Source: Aeromicrobium sp. Root495 (GTDB lineage: Bacteria > Actinomycetota > Actinomycetes > Propionibacteriales > Nocardioidaceae). Taken from it: a DNA stretch of 64,000 nt. The notes beneath the pieces are model-generated. The model was not told the DNA's origin. It ran no database searches and worked only from the letters and a program-made list of their open reading frames with translations. Both the position numbers and the translations under genes were made by a program. Below, in pieces: positions 26,263 through 33,638 of this stretch (positions are counted from its first letter, which is position 1; each line of letters starts with the position of its first letter). The stretch spans positions 22,733 through 86,732 of the forward strand of contig NZ_LMFJ01000003.1 of assembly GCF_001426755.1 (NCBI RefSeq), written 5' to 3'.

Positions 26263-26308
26263 CGCGGACCTCCTGGGGTTGCCGTCACGGGACGATTCTC
26301 CTCTGGAC

Positions 26309-26327
26309 TATACCCCCCTGGGGTATA
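26309..26327. promoter_or_regulatory. CsoR-type copper operator
   Basis: TATACCCCCCTGGGGTATA, a near-perfect inverted repeat of the TACCC..GGGTA type bound by CsoR/RicR copper sensors. It lies in the 143-bp divergent region between DUF4396 and DUF6153, overlapping an A/T-rich tatatactttaact stretch that could be a -10 region. No csoR gene is present in the element. Confidence 0.75.
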
Positions 26328-26405
26328 TACTTTAACTGTGGTTGGAAATGTCAGACGCGTGCTCACGGGTCCTGATCGGACCAGGCGGCGCATGAGTTCC
26401 GTAGG

Positions 26406-26858
26406 ATGAGGTTGATGTTGAGCCCAGGTGCGCGCCGAACAGCGCCTTCAGGCCCCGTGGGGCCGATGGCGTTGCTGGCTGCTGCCTTGATCCTGGGGGT
26501 CGTGTTCATGCACAGCCTCCTGCTCGAGCCGGTCTCGAACAGCGAGCACGACGCGTCGATGAACATGAGCTCTGCTGCAGTGCATGGAGACCATATGCAA
26601 TCAGCCATGGCAGCTAGCGACCAGGGTGATGATCCGATGGGTCACGGCGACGAGGGCGGCATGTCCGACTGCAGCGGCCTCCTGGCGGTGTGCCTGGCGT
26701 TGCTGGTCTCCTTCGTCGCCTTGATCGGTTGGCGCCGGGGGGCGTCGAGGTGGGTGCTGTGGCAGCGCCCCCCTCCGACATCGGTCCGACTGGGAGCACT
26801 GCGTGATGCGTTCGAGGACATGACCACGCGACAACGCACCACTGTGATCCGCTGCTGA
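26406..26858 (+). CDS. DUF6153-family Met/His-rich membrane protein (copy 1)
   Basis: A 150-aa protein with an N-terminal membrane segment (MALLAAALILGVVFMHSLLL), a Met/His/Asp-rich extracytoplasmic loop (MNMSSAAVHGDHMQSAM ... MGHGDEGGMSDC) suited to copper binding, and a second helix (SGLLAVCLALLVSFVALIGW), ending with the DUF6153-like basic tail TTVIRC. The family is typically followed by a DUF305 protein, as here. The start is ATG 26406 (a second ATG lies 9 bp on). Likely controlled by the CsoR-type box upstream. The role in copper handling is inferred from composition and neighbours. Confidence 0.75.
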   Translation: MRLMLSPGARRTAPSGPVGPMALLAAALILGVVFMHSLLLEPVSNSEHDASMNMSSAAVHGDHMQSAMAASDQGDDPMGHGDEGGMSDCSGLLAVCLALLVSFVALIGWRRGASRWVLWQRPPPTSVRLGALRDAFEDMTTRQRTTVIRC

Positions 26859-26933
26859 CAGGCAGCTCTAGCGCGTACCTCACGGTCGCGCCTCGAAGAG
26901 AACCCTGTCAACAGACCCCAAGGAGAACAGCTC

Positions 26934-27509
26934 GTGCGTACGCGAATGAAAGTGGCGACCCTTGTCGCCGTGGCGGCAGCAGTCCTGACCGCCTGCTCGA
27001 ACAGTGACGACTCGTCGGCCGCTGCCGACTTCAATGAGGCGGACGTCACGTTCGCCCAAGAGATGATCCCGCATCACCGTCAGGCCACTGAGATGGCAGG
27101 ATTCGCCGACGGACGCACCACCAACGAAAAGGTCCTCTCGCTGGCTAAGAGGATCACCGCAGCGCAAGGACCTGAGATCAAGTCCATGACTGACTGGCTC
27201 AAGTCCTGGGACAAGAAGGTGCCGAGCGAGAGCGGTGGCATGGAGGGAATGGATCACGGGTCGTCATCCGACATGGACATGCCCGGGATGATGAGCGACG
27301 AGGACATGAAGGCCCTTGAGTCCTCGTCCGGTGCGGCATTCGACGAAGCCTTCCTCACGATGATGATCGCCCATCACAAGGGCGCCATCACGATGGCTGA
27401 AACCGAGGAGACCGACGGCAAGTCCCCGGAAGCTGTCGATCTGGCGAAAAAGATTCAAAAGGACCAGGCCTCGGAGATCTCCGAGATGCAGACGCTCCTG
27501 CGATCTTGA
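26934..27509 (+). CDS. DUF305 lipoprotein (His/Met-rich, copper-associated)
   Basis: A 191-aa lipoprotein from GTG 26934 (AAGGAGAACAG upstream), lipobox VLTAC. It has the two DUF305 helical halves with their His motifs: FAQEMIPHHRQATEMAGFA and FLTMMIAHHKGAITMAETE, separated by a Met/Asp-rich linker (GGMEGMDHGSSSDMDMPG). DUF305 proteins are extracytoplasmic four-helix ferritin-like proteins common in copper clusters and predicted metal binders. The gene is followed by a strong terminator at 27524. It belongs with the DUF6153 gene upstream and is likely copper-induced. Confidence 0.88.
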   Translation: MRTRMKVATLVAVAAAVLTACSNSDDSSAAADFNEADVTFAQEMIPHHRQATEMAGFADGRTTNEKVLSLAKRITAAQGPEIKSMTDWLKSWDKKVPSESGGMEGMDHGSSSDMDMPGMMSDEDMKALESSSGAAFDEAFLTMMIAHHKGAITMAETEETDGKSPEAVDLAKKIQKDQASEISEMQTLLRS

Positions 27510-27523
27510 CCAAGAAGTCCAGT

Positions 27524-27556
27524 CCGGCCGCTCAGCACTGCTGAGCGGCCGGGCTT
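27524..27556 (+). terminator. Intrinsic terminator after the DUF305 gene
   Basis: CCGGCCGCTCAG (27524-27535) and CTGAGCGGCCGG (27541-27552) form a 12-bp perfect stem with a 5-nt loop, followed by gcttt. It separates the DUF6153-DUF305 unit from the next lipoprotein gene. Confidence 0.85.
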
Positions 27557-27577
27557 TCGCCTAGCAAGGAATCGATC

Positions 27578-28432
27578 GTGCAGAAATTCGTCACGCCAAT
27601 CTTCGGGCCGCTTCTTCTGGCAGCCGCCCTCACCGCTGGTTGCAGCTCATCGGACGCGCCCACACCAGCGCAACCAGCAGTGCCGATGGGTCACGTCCAC
27701 GGAATCGCGCAAAACCCAGCAGATCAACTTATCTATCTCGCCACCCATACCGGCGTCTACCGACTGAAGCCAGGGCAAAAGCCGGCTCTCATCGCCAACA
27801 GGTTCCAAGACACCATGGCCTTCACCATCGTGAAAGCTGATGACTTCCTGGCGAGCGGACACCCCGCCGTCGACGAAGACACCCCGAACCCGCTTGGCCT
27901 GATTCGATCGACCGATCGTGCGAAGTCCTGGCGGCCTGTGGCGCTCGGCGGCCGATCCGACTTCCACGCCATCGACACGGCGGGTCCGCTCCTCTACGCC
28001 TACGGGTCCGACGGACGACTGATGCGGACCACCGACCGCCGGTCGTGGTCGACGGTGCTCCGGGGGGCCGATCTCATCGACATCGCGACCAATCCCGAGC
28101 AGGTCGACCAGGTCTTGGTCACCACTCAGGCGGGAGAGCTGTTGCGGCTGAATGTCGCCGGCTCGCCGCGACTGCGTCCTGTGTCGGGGGCGCCTCAACT
28201 GACGTTCATCGATCGGACCACTCAAGGGGACGTCGTCGGAATCGACGAGAGCGGCCGGGTCTTCTCTGCCAACCAGGACGCTCGATCGTGGACTCGACTC
28301 TCCTCGTTGCCGGGCGTGCCGGAGGCCCTGAACGTCCGGTCTGACACATGGCTCGCCGCGACCGAGTGGGGTGTCTACTCCAGCGTGGACGGCGGAAGCA
28401 GTTGGCAGCAGCTGATCTCGAGAAACAGATGA
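27578..28432 (+). CDS. F510_1955-family sialidase-like beta-propeller lipoprotein
   Basis: A 284-aa lipoprotein from GTG 27578 with lipobox ALTAGC. The mature part is a BNR/sialidase-like propeller: MGHVHGIAQNPADQLIYLATHTGVYRL (the HVHG motif of the F510_1955 glycosylhydrolase family), then IRSTDRAKSWRPV, RTTDRRSWSTV and SSVDGGSSWQQL, which are Asp-box-like repeats. The family is named as glycosylhydrolases but is nearly always found in copper/mercury resistance islands, and no catalytic residues are proven. The HVHG motif could bind metal. It overlaps the next gene by 4 bp. Confidence 0.85.
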   Translation: MQKFVTPIFGPLLLAAALTAGCSSSDAPTPAQPAVPMGHVHGIAQNPADQLIYLATHTGVYRLKPGQKPALIANRFQDTMAFTIVKADDFLASGHPAVDEDTPNPLGLIRSTDRAKSWRPVALGGRSDFHAIDTAGPLLYAYGSDGRLMRTTDRRSWSTVLRGADLIDIATNPEQVDQVLVTTQAGELLRLNVAGSPRLRPVSGAPQLTFIDRTTQGDVVGIDESGRVFSANQDARSWTRLSSLPGVPEALNVRSDTWLAATEWGVYSSVDGGSSWQQLISRNR

Positions 28433-29187
28433 CTCCGCCCGCTCGTCATCGGCAGGAGCGACCGCGACTTCTTCGCGCATCCGTGTTGGGCATGCTGAGC
28501 ATCGTGGTCACCGCCATCACTGCACTGGTGATAGCCGCAGCCGGATCGGAATCGCCAGGGAGTGCAGTTGTCGAGACGTCGTCCATGGTGAAAGCAACCC
28601 TGCAGCCATTGCCGACGCCGCGAGCTCGGGCGGTCGTTAGCGCGGCGACGAAGCCGAGCCGAACTTTGCTGGTCCCGGAGAACGGGCCGGGACTGTTCGT
28701 CAAAGCAAAGGGCAGCACGCAGACCGTCGGACGCGGAAACCTCGTGACGTACCGAGTCGAGGTTGAGGAAACCATCCCGATCGGTACAGCTGCTTTCGCC
28801 GCAGCGGTCGACCGGACCCTGGCTCATCCGCGTGGTTGGACAGCCCGGGGTCGATACGCCTTCAGGCGCGAGCCCTCTGCAGCTCTTCGGATAGTGCTTG
28901 CGACCCCGGGCACCACTGACGAGCTGTGCGCACCTCTCCAGACCGGGGGCGAGGTGTCATGTCGCAACGGCAACGACGTCGTCATCAACGCCAAACGATG
29001 GACGTTGGGTGCGCGGTCCTACGACGACGATCTCGCCAGCTACCGGCTGTACGTCATCAACCACGAAGTAGGCCACAGCCTGGGCCTGCCTCACGCCGCA
29101 TGCCCCTTAGCAGGCGCGAAAGCACCCGTCATGCTGCAACAAACCCTAGGTCTGCAGGGATGCTTGACGAACCCGTGGCCCTACTGA
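28429..29187 (+). CDS. DUF3152 secreted zinc-metalloprotease-like protein
   Basis: A 252-aa protein starting at ATG 28429, overlapping the previous stop by 4 bp. An N-terminal membrane segment or uncleaved signal (VLGMLSIVVTAITALVIAAAG) is followed by a linker and the DUF3152 domain (about 95-250: YRVEVEETIPIGTAAFAAAVDRTL, RIVLATPGTTDELCAPL). It carries the metzincin-type zinc site NHEVGHSLGLPH (HExxHxxGxxH). Cysteine pairs (TDELCAPL/VSCRNG, HAACP/QGC) could form disulfides made by the TlpA, CcdA and DsbA proteins of the same island. Target unknown. Confidence 0.85.
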   Translation: MTPPARHRQERPRLLRASVLGMLSIVVTAITALVIAAAGSESPGSAVVETSSMVKATLQPLPTPRARAVVSAATKPSRTLLVPENGPGLFVKAKGSTQTVGRGNLVTYRVEVEETIPIGTAAFAAAVDRTLAHPRGWTARGRYAFRREPSAALRIVLATPGTTDELCAPLQTGGEVSCRNGNDVVINAKRWTLGARSYDDDLASYRLYVINHEVGHSLGLPHAACPLAGAKAPVMLQQTLGLQGCLTNPWPY

Positions 29188-29644
29188 ATACCCGTCGACG
29201 GACCTCCAGTCGAAACGAACCGAGGAAGACGCATGAACTCACACTTGGCCGCGGCGCCGACCTACCTCGTCCTCGACTGGTAGCGACGCTGACCGGCGTT
29301 GTCGCCGCGCTGGTCGATGTCACTGCATGGGAGTGATCCCTGCTCTGGCCGGCGGCCGAATCCGTCCCGAAAGACCCGAGCCCGTATCGAGGACCCGGAG
29401 TGGACATCATCGACGCCTCCGTGACATCGGTAAAATCACTCCAATGCAACAGTGGCAGACAAGGGCCGGACGGGCTCCCAGGAGTTTCCGGAAAATGCGC
29501 TGACGTCAAGGCACGAACCGGCTCGAGAACTGCCCGCTTCACTCTCGACGCAGCAAGAGCGAAGGCCGCCCACGATTTCAAGTCATCGCATCCCTGGGAC
29601 GGACACTCGCGGTCCGTGAAGTGTCCTGTCCAGGAGGTGGCTGC
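29188..29644. other. Gene-poor region in the element
   Basis: About 450 bp with short frames on both strands, none resembling a known family. A very short peptide frame (MNSHLAAAPTYLVLDW) near 29233 follows a gaggaagacg ribosome-like site but has no other support. The DNA leads into the second arsC remnant and looks like recombination debris. Confidence 0.5.
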
Positions 29645-29820
29645 TCAGGGCGAGGAGACTAGCGGTGCCAACTCCGCGATCCGCCGATCGAGGTCGTCGA
29701 AGACGTCGTCGAAGGCTTGAGCGCGACCGACCCGTACCGGGTCGGGGATTGACCAGTGCACGTCGATGACCGAGCCGAGGTCCTTTGAGATCTTCACCTC
29801 GAGCCCGGTCCGGGGGTGGT
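29645..29820 (-). pseudogene. Decayed arsC C-terminal fragment (copy 2)
   Basis: Minus-strand reading in one frame: HHPRTGLEVKISKDLGSV, then IDVHWSIPDPVRVGRAQAF, DDVFDDLDRRIAELAP, ending LVSSP and a stop at 29645. It matches the C-terminus of LMWP-type arsenate reductases such as the intact fusion at 39267 (VDVHWSVPDPVRVGGQGAF). The catalytic N-terminal half is missing. It is clearly similar to copy 1 at 25436-25560 at DNA level, including an identical stretch acgtcgtcgaaggcttgagc. Both have the same orientation and flank the 25.6-29.2 kb block. Confidence 0.75.
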
Positions 29821-29873
29821 GACGCGGCGGCGGGTTCGGCAGTCCGAGTCAAAGCGCTGCCAACCCGAAGGCT

Positions 29874-30545
29874 CTATTCACCCTCTCTGGACTTCAGGCC
29901 AGCGCGGAGGATGCCGACGAGTACAAGCATCGCGACGAAGAAGAAGATGACGACGACGTAAGCGCCATCGAACCTATTGGAGTCCGGTATCGGAACCTGG
30001 CTGCTGGGCAGTCCCGCTGAGGGACTGGTCTGCGTGTTCGAGGGCTGCGGCGCAGCTGGCGCTTCGGTCGCGCCGCTCGACGAGACTGTAAAGCGGAGGC
30101 TGCCACTGACTGGGTGTGCGTCGACCGACACGATCCGGTAGCTCATCGTGTACTCGCCAGGCTCCATCCCGGCTTCGATCCTGCTCGTGACGCGCTTGCC
30201 ACTGACCGAAGCTGTCTCGCTATTGACGCGTTTACCTGATGAGTCCGTCACCACGACGTAAGCAGGCTCTCGGACGTCCTCGTTTAGGTCGACCGAGACC
30301 TCACGCAGGGGCGAGTTCACGGTCGCGCCGTCGCGCGGACTCGAACCGACCTTCTCGGCGTGGGCGACCGCGGACGAGGACGGCCAGAGGACGAAGGCCG
30401 CCAAGAGCAGAAGGCAGGCCAAGGCTCTCGCCGGCGCTGGCCGTCCGTGGCTCCCTGTGATCACTGGGAGCCGTCGAGACCTTGACTCAGTGAGCGTCCT
30501 CGCAGCCCACAAGTAATCGGTTTCTCTAGTAGTCAAATGGGTCAT
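29874..30545 (-). CDS. CopC-domain copper-resistance protein, membrane-anchored
   Basis: A protein of about 223 aa. After a signal segment (ALACLLLLAAFVLWPSSSAVA), the mature form begins HAEKVGSSPRDGATVNSPLREVSV, the CopC N-terminal copper-binding motif, continuing as the CopC beta-barrel (to about 150) with DAHPVSGSLRFTV. A Ser/Pro/Thr linker and a C-terminal membrane helix (YVVVIFFFVAMLVLVGIL) follow. The start is uncertain: ATG 30545 gives a long leader, and an in-frame GTG nearer the signal is possible. It is last in the minus-strand run TlpA-CcdA-CopC. It binds Cu(II) outside the membrane. Confidence 0.85.
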   Translation of the reverse strand: MTHLTTRETDYLWAARTLTESRSRRLPVITGSHGRPAPARALACLLLLAAFVLWPSSSAVAHAEKVGSSPRDGATVNSPLREVSVDLNEDVREPAYVVVTDSSGKRVNSETASVSGKRVTSRIEAGMEPGEYTMSYRIVSVDAHPVSGSLRFTVSSSGATEAPAAPQPSNTQTSPSAGLPSSQVPIPDSNRFDGAYVVVIFFFVAMLVLVGILRAGLKSREGE

Positions 30546-30666
30546 GTCAGTCCGTTCTGCTCGTTCGGGTGGTCCTTGGCCGCGCTTGTTCGTCGGGTTA
30601 TCTCCGATGGACGCGGGCGCTCGGTTCGGCCCGGCTCGGATATGTCGCGAAGACACGGTGACCGGG

Positions 30667-31413
30667 TCAGACCGGTGCGACGTAGTTGAGGGTGAGCTGC
30701 TGAAGCTGGCTGATGAGTTCCAACCAGAGCCCCGTGACCAGCAGGACTCCGACCGCGACCATGAGCAGTCCTCCAACGCGGGTGATGATGTGGGCGTGTG
30801 CCCGCACCCAGGTGATGGTGCCGAGCATTCTGCGGTAGGCGACGGCCGCCAGGATGAAGGGCAGTCCCAGCCCGGCGCAGTAGAAGAACGTCAGCAAGGA
30901 GCCGCGTCCGGCGTCGGCGGCTGTGGTCGAGAGGCTGAGGACGACGGCCAGCGTGGGCCCCAAGCAGGGCGTCCAGCCGACCCCGAAGAGGATGCCCAGA
31001 ACGGGAGCCGCTGCGACACCAATTCTCGGAACCGCGTTGATGCGAAGCTCACGCTGTGCGAACGGGACGTATCCCATGAACACCAGACCCATCGCGATCG
31101 TCAGGATCCCGAGGACCAGGTTCACGGTGCTCTGGTGTACCAGAAGCTTGAACCCGATCGCGCCGAACAGGGCGCCGTAGGAGATGAAGACGGCGCTGAA
31201 CCCGGCCACGAACAATGCTGCGCCGGCAAGCACCCTTCCCCGATGTCTGGCCTGGAGGTCGGCGCCGCTGAGCCCGCTGACGTATGAAAGGTAGCCGGGG
31301 AGCAGGGGCAGCAGGCATGGGGAGAAGAAGGACACGAGCCCCGCGACCACCGCGACCGGCACGGCAAGCAGCAAGGTCCCGGAGGCGGCGCTGGCCGCGA
31401 ACCAGTCACCCAC
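30667..31413 (-). CDS. CcdA-type cytochrome c biogenesis / thiol-reductant transporter
   Basis: A 248-aa protein with six membrane helices starting at GTG 31413. It has the CcdA hallmarks VSFFSPCLLPLLPGYLSYVSG and GVGWTPCLGPTLAVVL, whose cysteines shuttle reducing equivalents from cytosolic thioredoxin to extracytoplasmic partners. It overlaps the end of the TlpA gene by 8 bp, so TlpA is the likely partner. In a copper island it probably supplies electrons to keep exported cysteine proteins reduced or to support cytochrome maturation under metal stress. Confidence 0.92.
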   Translation of the reverse strand: MGDWFAASAASGTLLLAVPVAVVAGLVSFFSPCLLPLLPGYLSYVSGLSGADLQARHRGRVLAGAALFVAGFSAVFISYGALFGAIGFKLLVHQSTVNLVLGILTIAMGLVFMGYVPFAQRELRINAVPRIGVAAAPVLGILFGVGWTPCLGPTLAVVLSLSTTAADAGRGSLLTFFYCAGLGLPFILAAVAYRRMLGTITWVRAHAHIITRVGGLLMVAVGVLLVTGLWLELISQLQQLTLNYVAPV

Positions 31414-32005
31414 CGTTGGCCTCGCTGACAACGTCCTCGATGAGGCCCCTGAGGGTTGAATACGTGGCGCGGTCGAGGAGCCGGGTGGCCACGCGGCCCT
31501 GGCGATCAAGGACGTAGGTGGTGGGAACGGCGACGGCCGGCAGGGAATCCGCGAACGCCAGGATGGCCGAATCGCCTTCACCGATGCTGGGGTACGGAAC
31601 CTTCCGAGCCGTTGTGAACGCCCTGGCATTCGCCGCGCTCTCACGAATGGCGATGCCCAGGAACTCCACGCCGCGAGGCTTCATCTCGGTGGCAAGTCGG
31701 CTGAGGATGGGTTGTTCGATCCGGCACGGAGGGCACCACGACCCCCAGACGTTCACCACAACGACCTTGCCGCTCCACTGCTTCGACGACAGCGGCTTCC
31801 CATCGAGGTCCAAGCCCTTGATCTCCACGGGTTTGCCGCGTTCCGTGGGCTGCAGCCGGGTGATTCCCCCCTCTCCCTGGATGGGGCCGCCGTCATTCGG
31901 CGTGGGTGCGCCGCCGCCGCAGCCCGTGGTGAGCATGAGTGCGAGCGCGGCGCTGGCGGTGGATCTGAGCGGTCGAAGACCGCGTATGCGAGTGATCGTG
32001 ACCAT
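31406..32005 (-). CDS. TlpA/ResA-like thiol-disulfide oxidoreductase lipoprotein
   Basis: A 199-aa protein. The ATG at 32005 is chosen for its GGGAAGAAC ribosome site. Lipobox LTTGC gives an anchored extracytoplasmic thioredoxin-like domain with the active site WGSWCPPCRIEQP and the cis-Pro loop VAVPTTYVLD. It fits the ResA/TlpA group that reduces apocytochrome c or copper-protein thiols. The CcdA gene overlaps it by 8 bp and would supply electrons. It belongs to the thiol-redox arm of the element's cargo. Confidence 0.92.
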   Translation of the reverse strand: MVTITRIRGLRPLRSTASAALALMLTTGCGGGAPTPNDGGPIQGEGGITRLQPTERGKPVEIKGLDLDGKPLSSKQWSGKVVVVNVWGSWCPPCRIEQPILSRLATEMKPRGVEFLGIAIRESAANARAFTTARKVPYPSIGEGDSAILAFADSLPAVAVPTTYVLDRQGRVATRLLDRATYSTLRGLIEDVVSEANGG

Positions 32006-32091
32006 AGGTTCTTCCCGTTCTGGAAGTCGCGCTTTGCTGATGTCGGTTGGCGGGCGGGGCAGGTGTCCTCGTCTGGACCGGCGCATGCGAA

Positions 32092-32622
32092 TCATGGCGG
32101 GAACTGTTCTCCCGGAGCCGCAAGGACGCTGCGAGCCAGGCTGAGCATGAGCTGGTCGTAGCCGTCCTCAACCTGGCTTCGGGCGCGGGCGATGCGCTCG
32201 CGTTTATGGGCGGCGATCGTCAACTCCAGCGCTCGATCGAAGCTCGCTCCGTCCAACGAGCGCAGCGCGGTGACTTCCTCCTTGCCGCGAAGCAGAGGAT
32301 CGTCTACCTCGGCTGCGTGCCGAAGGGTCGTGGAATTGGGGGATTCACCCCAGGCCTTGATGTAACCCGCGACCATCTTGATCTGCGCGCGCGCCTCAGC
32401 TTCTGCGCCGGCAATGGAACCGAGGGAGCCGCGGTCCTGGGTTCGGACTCGGGCTAGTTCCATGAGCGTCAGCGTGCGCTGCTGCGCGCTGATGAGATTC
32501 TTGGCAAACCTGACGTCGGCCGTGTTGTAGGTGTCGCGGATGGAGCCGGTGCCGGAGCAACCCGTGATCGAGAAGGTGGTCGTAGCCACAAGGGTTGCCG
32601 CAGACAGTTTTGTCATACGCAT
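32092..32622 (-). CDS. Divergent DUF305-like lipoprotein lacking the His pairs
   Basis: A protein of about 176 aa starting at ATG 32622 (an in-frame GTG 24 bp upstream is possible), lipobox SITGC. The two helical halves align with DUF305: VRFAKNLISAQQRTLTLMELA in place of FAQEMIPHHRQATEMAGFA, and SFDRALELTIAAHKRERIARA in place of the second. The HH pair of the first half is AQ/QR here and the second keeps a single His, so metal binding is doubtful. It lies 86 bp upstream of TlpA on the same strand and next to a second DUF6153-like gene. Confidence 0.65.
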   Translation of the reverse strand: MRMTKLSAATLVATTTFSITGCSGTGSIRDTYNTADVRFAKNLISAQQRTLTLMELARVRTQDRGSLGSIAGAEAEARAQIKMVAGYIKAWGESPNSTTLRHAAEVDDPLLRGKEEVTALRSLDGASFDRALELTIAAHKRERIARARSQVEDGYDQLMLSLARSVLAAPGEQFPP

Positions 32623-32678
32623 GGTTGTCCTAGGTGGGAGGTGCACGTGGATCAGGCCGTCGCTTCAGCGACGGCCCG

Positions 32679-33086
32679 TCAGCACCTCAGGACAAGGCTG
32701 CGCTGTGGAAACGACAGGGAGAGCGGCCGTGCCCGCGCGCTCTCGTGCGCGCCTCGACCAGCTCGGGGAGCGGACCACAGAAGGGCGAGGCGACGGCGGA
32801 CGGAGAGAAGTATCAGCGCGCCCAAACTTCCCAGCGCCGCGATGCACAGGACCGCCAGACCGCACTCACCTGCCGGCCAGCCTCCGGGATCTGCCGGAGC
32901 GATATCTCGGTCCTCCGTACCCCCCAGTACACCCGCAGCGCTGGAGGTCGGAGGTGCGTCGCTTAAGTCTGAGGGCGAAGCGCCCGCGACACTTTCGTGC
33001 ATCGCGAGCATGATGAGTGCCGCTAAGACGCCCACCACGACACGCGCCACGTGGCGGCGTGCGCGGAAACGCCTGAGGGCCTTCAT
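32679..33086 (-). CDS. DUF6153-like membrane protein (copy 2)
   Basis: A protein of about 135 aa with two membrane helices (HVARVVVGVLAALIMLAMHES and CGLAVLCIAALGSLGALILL) around an extracytoplasmic loop, ending SQRSLVLRC-like (FPQRSLVLRC), the tail seen in DUF6153 proteins. Unlike copy 1 the loop is poor in Met and His. The start is either ATG 33086 (family-like N-terminus MKALRRFRARR) or ATG 33146. It is followed by the divergent DUF305-like gene 56 bp downstream, repeating the DUF6153-DUF305 order of the first module. Confidence 0.6.
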   Translation of the reverse strand: MKALRRFRARRHVARVVVGVLAALIMLAMHESVAGASPSDLSDAPPTSSAAGVLGGTEDRDIAPADPGGWPAGECGLAVLCIAALGSLGALILLSVRRRLALLWSAPRAGRGAHESARARPLSLSFPQRSLVLRC

Positions 33087-33165
33087 CGGCGCCAGACTAG
33101 CGAAGGGAGAGATGCCGTACTGCCTTTCCAAACCCGGGAAGGCCATCGTGACCTAGAACCCATCC

Positions 33166-33190
33166 CGTAGAGTACTACGGATCGTAGTAG
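33166..33190. promoter_or_regulatory. Overlapping CGTAG/CTACG inverted repeats, candidate metalloregulator operator
   Basis: cgtagagtactacgg followed by atcgtagtag gives two overlapping CGTAG..CTACG half-site pairs in the divergent gap between the DUF6153-like gene and the CmtR-like regulator. Its position and dyad symmetry suit an ArsR/SmtB-family operator; binding is inferred. Confidence 0.45.
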
Positions 33191-33272
33191 ATTGTTGATG
33201 TCGAAGTTCGCTGAGGGGCGAAGTCGCCGTCACGCTCTTGCTAGCAGCATCGTCTGAGGATACCATCGCCTA

Positions 33273-33638
33273 GTGACGATGATATTAGATACGGTCGATC
33301 TTCCTGCGGAAGATCCGATGACGGCGGCCGCGTGCTTGTTCCACGGATTCAGCGACCGCTCACGTCTGGTGATACTTCAGCACCTGCTTCTAGGTGAGCA
33401 CCGAGTGGTCGAGCTCACCGACCACCTGGGCTTGGCCCAGTCGACCGTGTCCAAGCACCTGGCTTGCTTGCGGGACTGCGGACTGGTCACGTCCCGTCCC
33501 CAGGGTCGCGCGTCGATCTTCAGCGTCACTCACCCTGAAGCGACCGCCCAGCTGCTGTCCGCAGCCGAGACGCTGCTGGATCTCACCGGGTTCGCCGTCA
33601 CGCTGTGCCCCAACCACGGAATGAGCACCCATGAATAA
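33273..33638 (+). CDS. CmtR-like ArsR/SmtB-family metal sensor repressor
   Basis: A winged-helix repressor of about 121 aa starting at GTG 33273 (ATG 33279 is an alternative). The HTH is VVELTDHLGLAQSTVSKHLACLRDCGLV. The CLRDC motif in the recognition helix matches the Cys57-x3-Cys61 metal site of mycobacterial CmtR (Cd/Pb sensor), and a third Cys near the C-terminus (TLCPNHG) matches its Cys102. So Cd(II), Pb(II) or a similar soft metal is the likely inducer. It heads an operon with two CDF exporters and a DsbA-like protein, overlapping the first exporter by 8 bp. Confidence 0.85.
   Translation: MTMILDTVDLPAEDPMTAAACLFHGFSDRSRLVILQHLLLGEHRVVELTDHLGLAQSTVSKHLACLRDCGLVTSRPQGRASIFSVTHPEATAQLLSAAETLLDLTGFAVTLCPNHGMSTHE

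Noticed and set aside
29400..29720. 106-codon plus-strand frame in the gene-poor part of the element
   Set aside because: No family similarity, and it overlaps the arsC remnant on the other strand.
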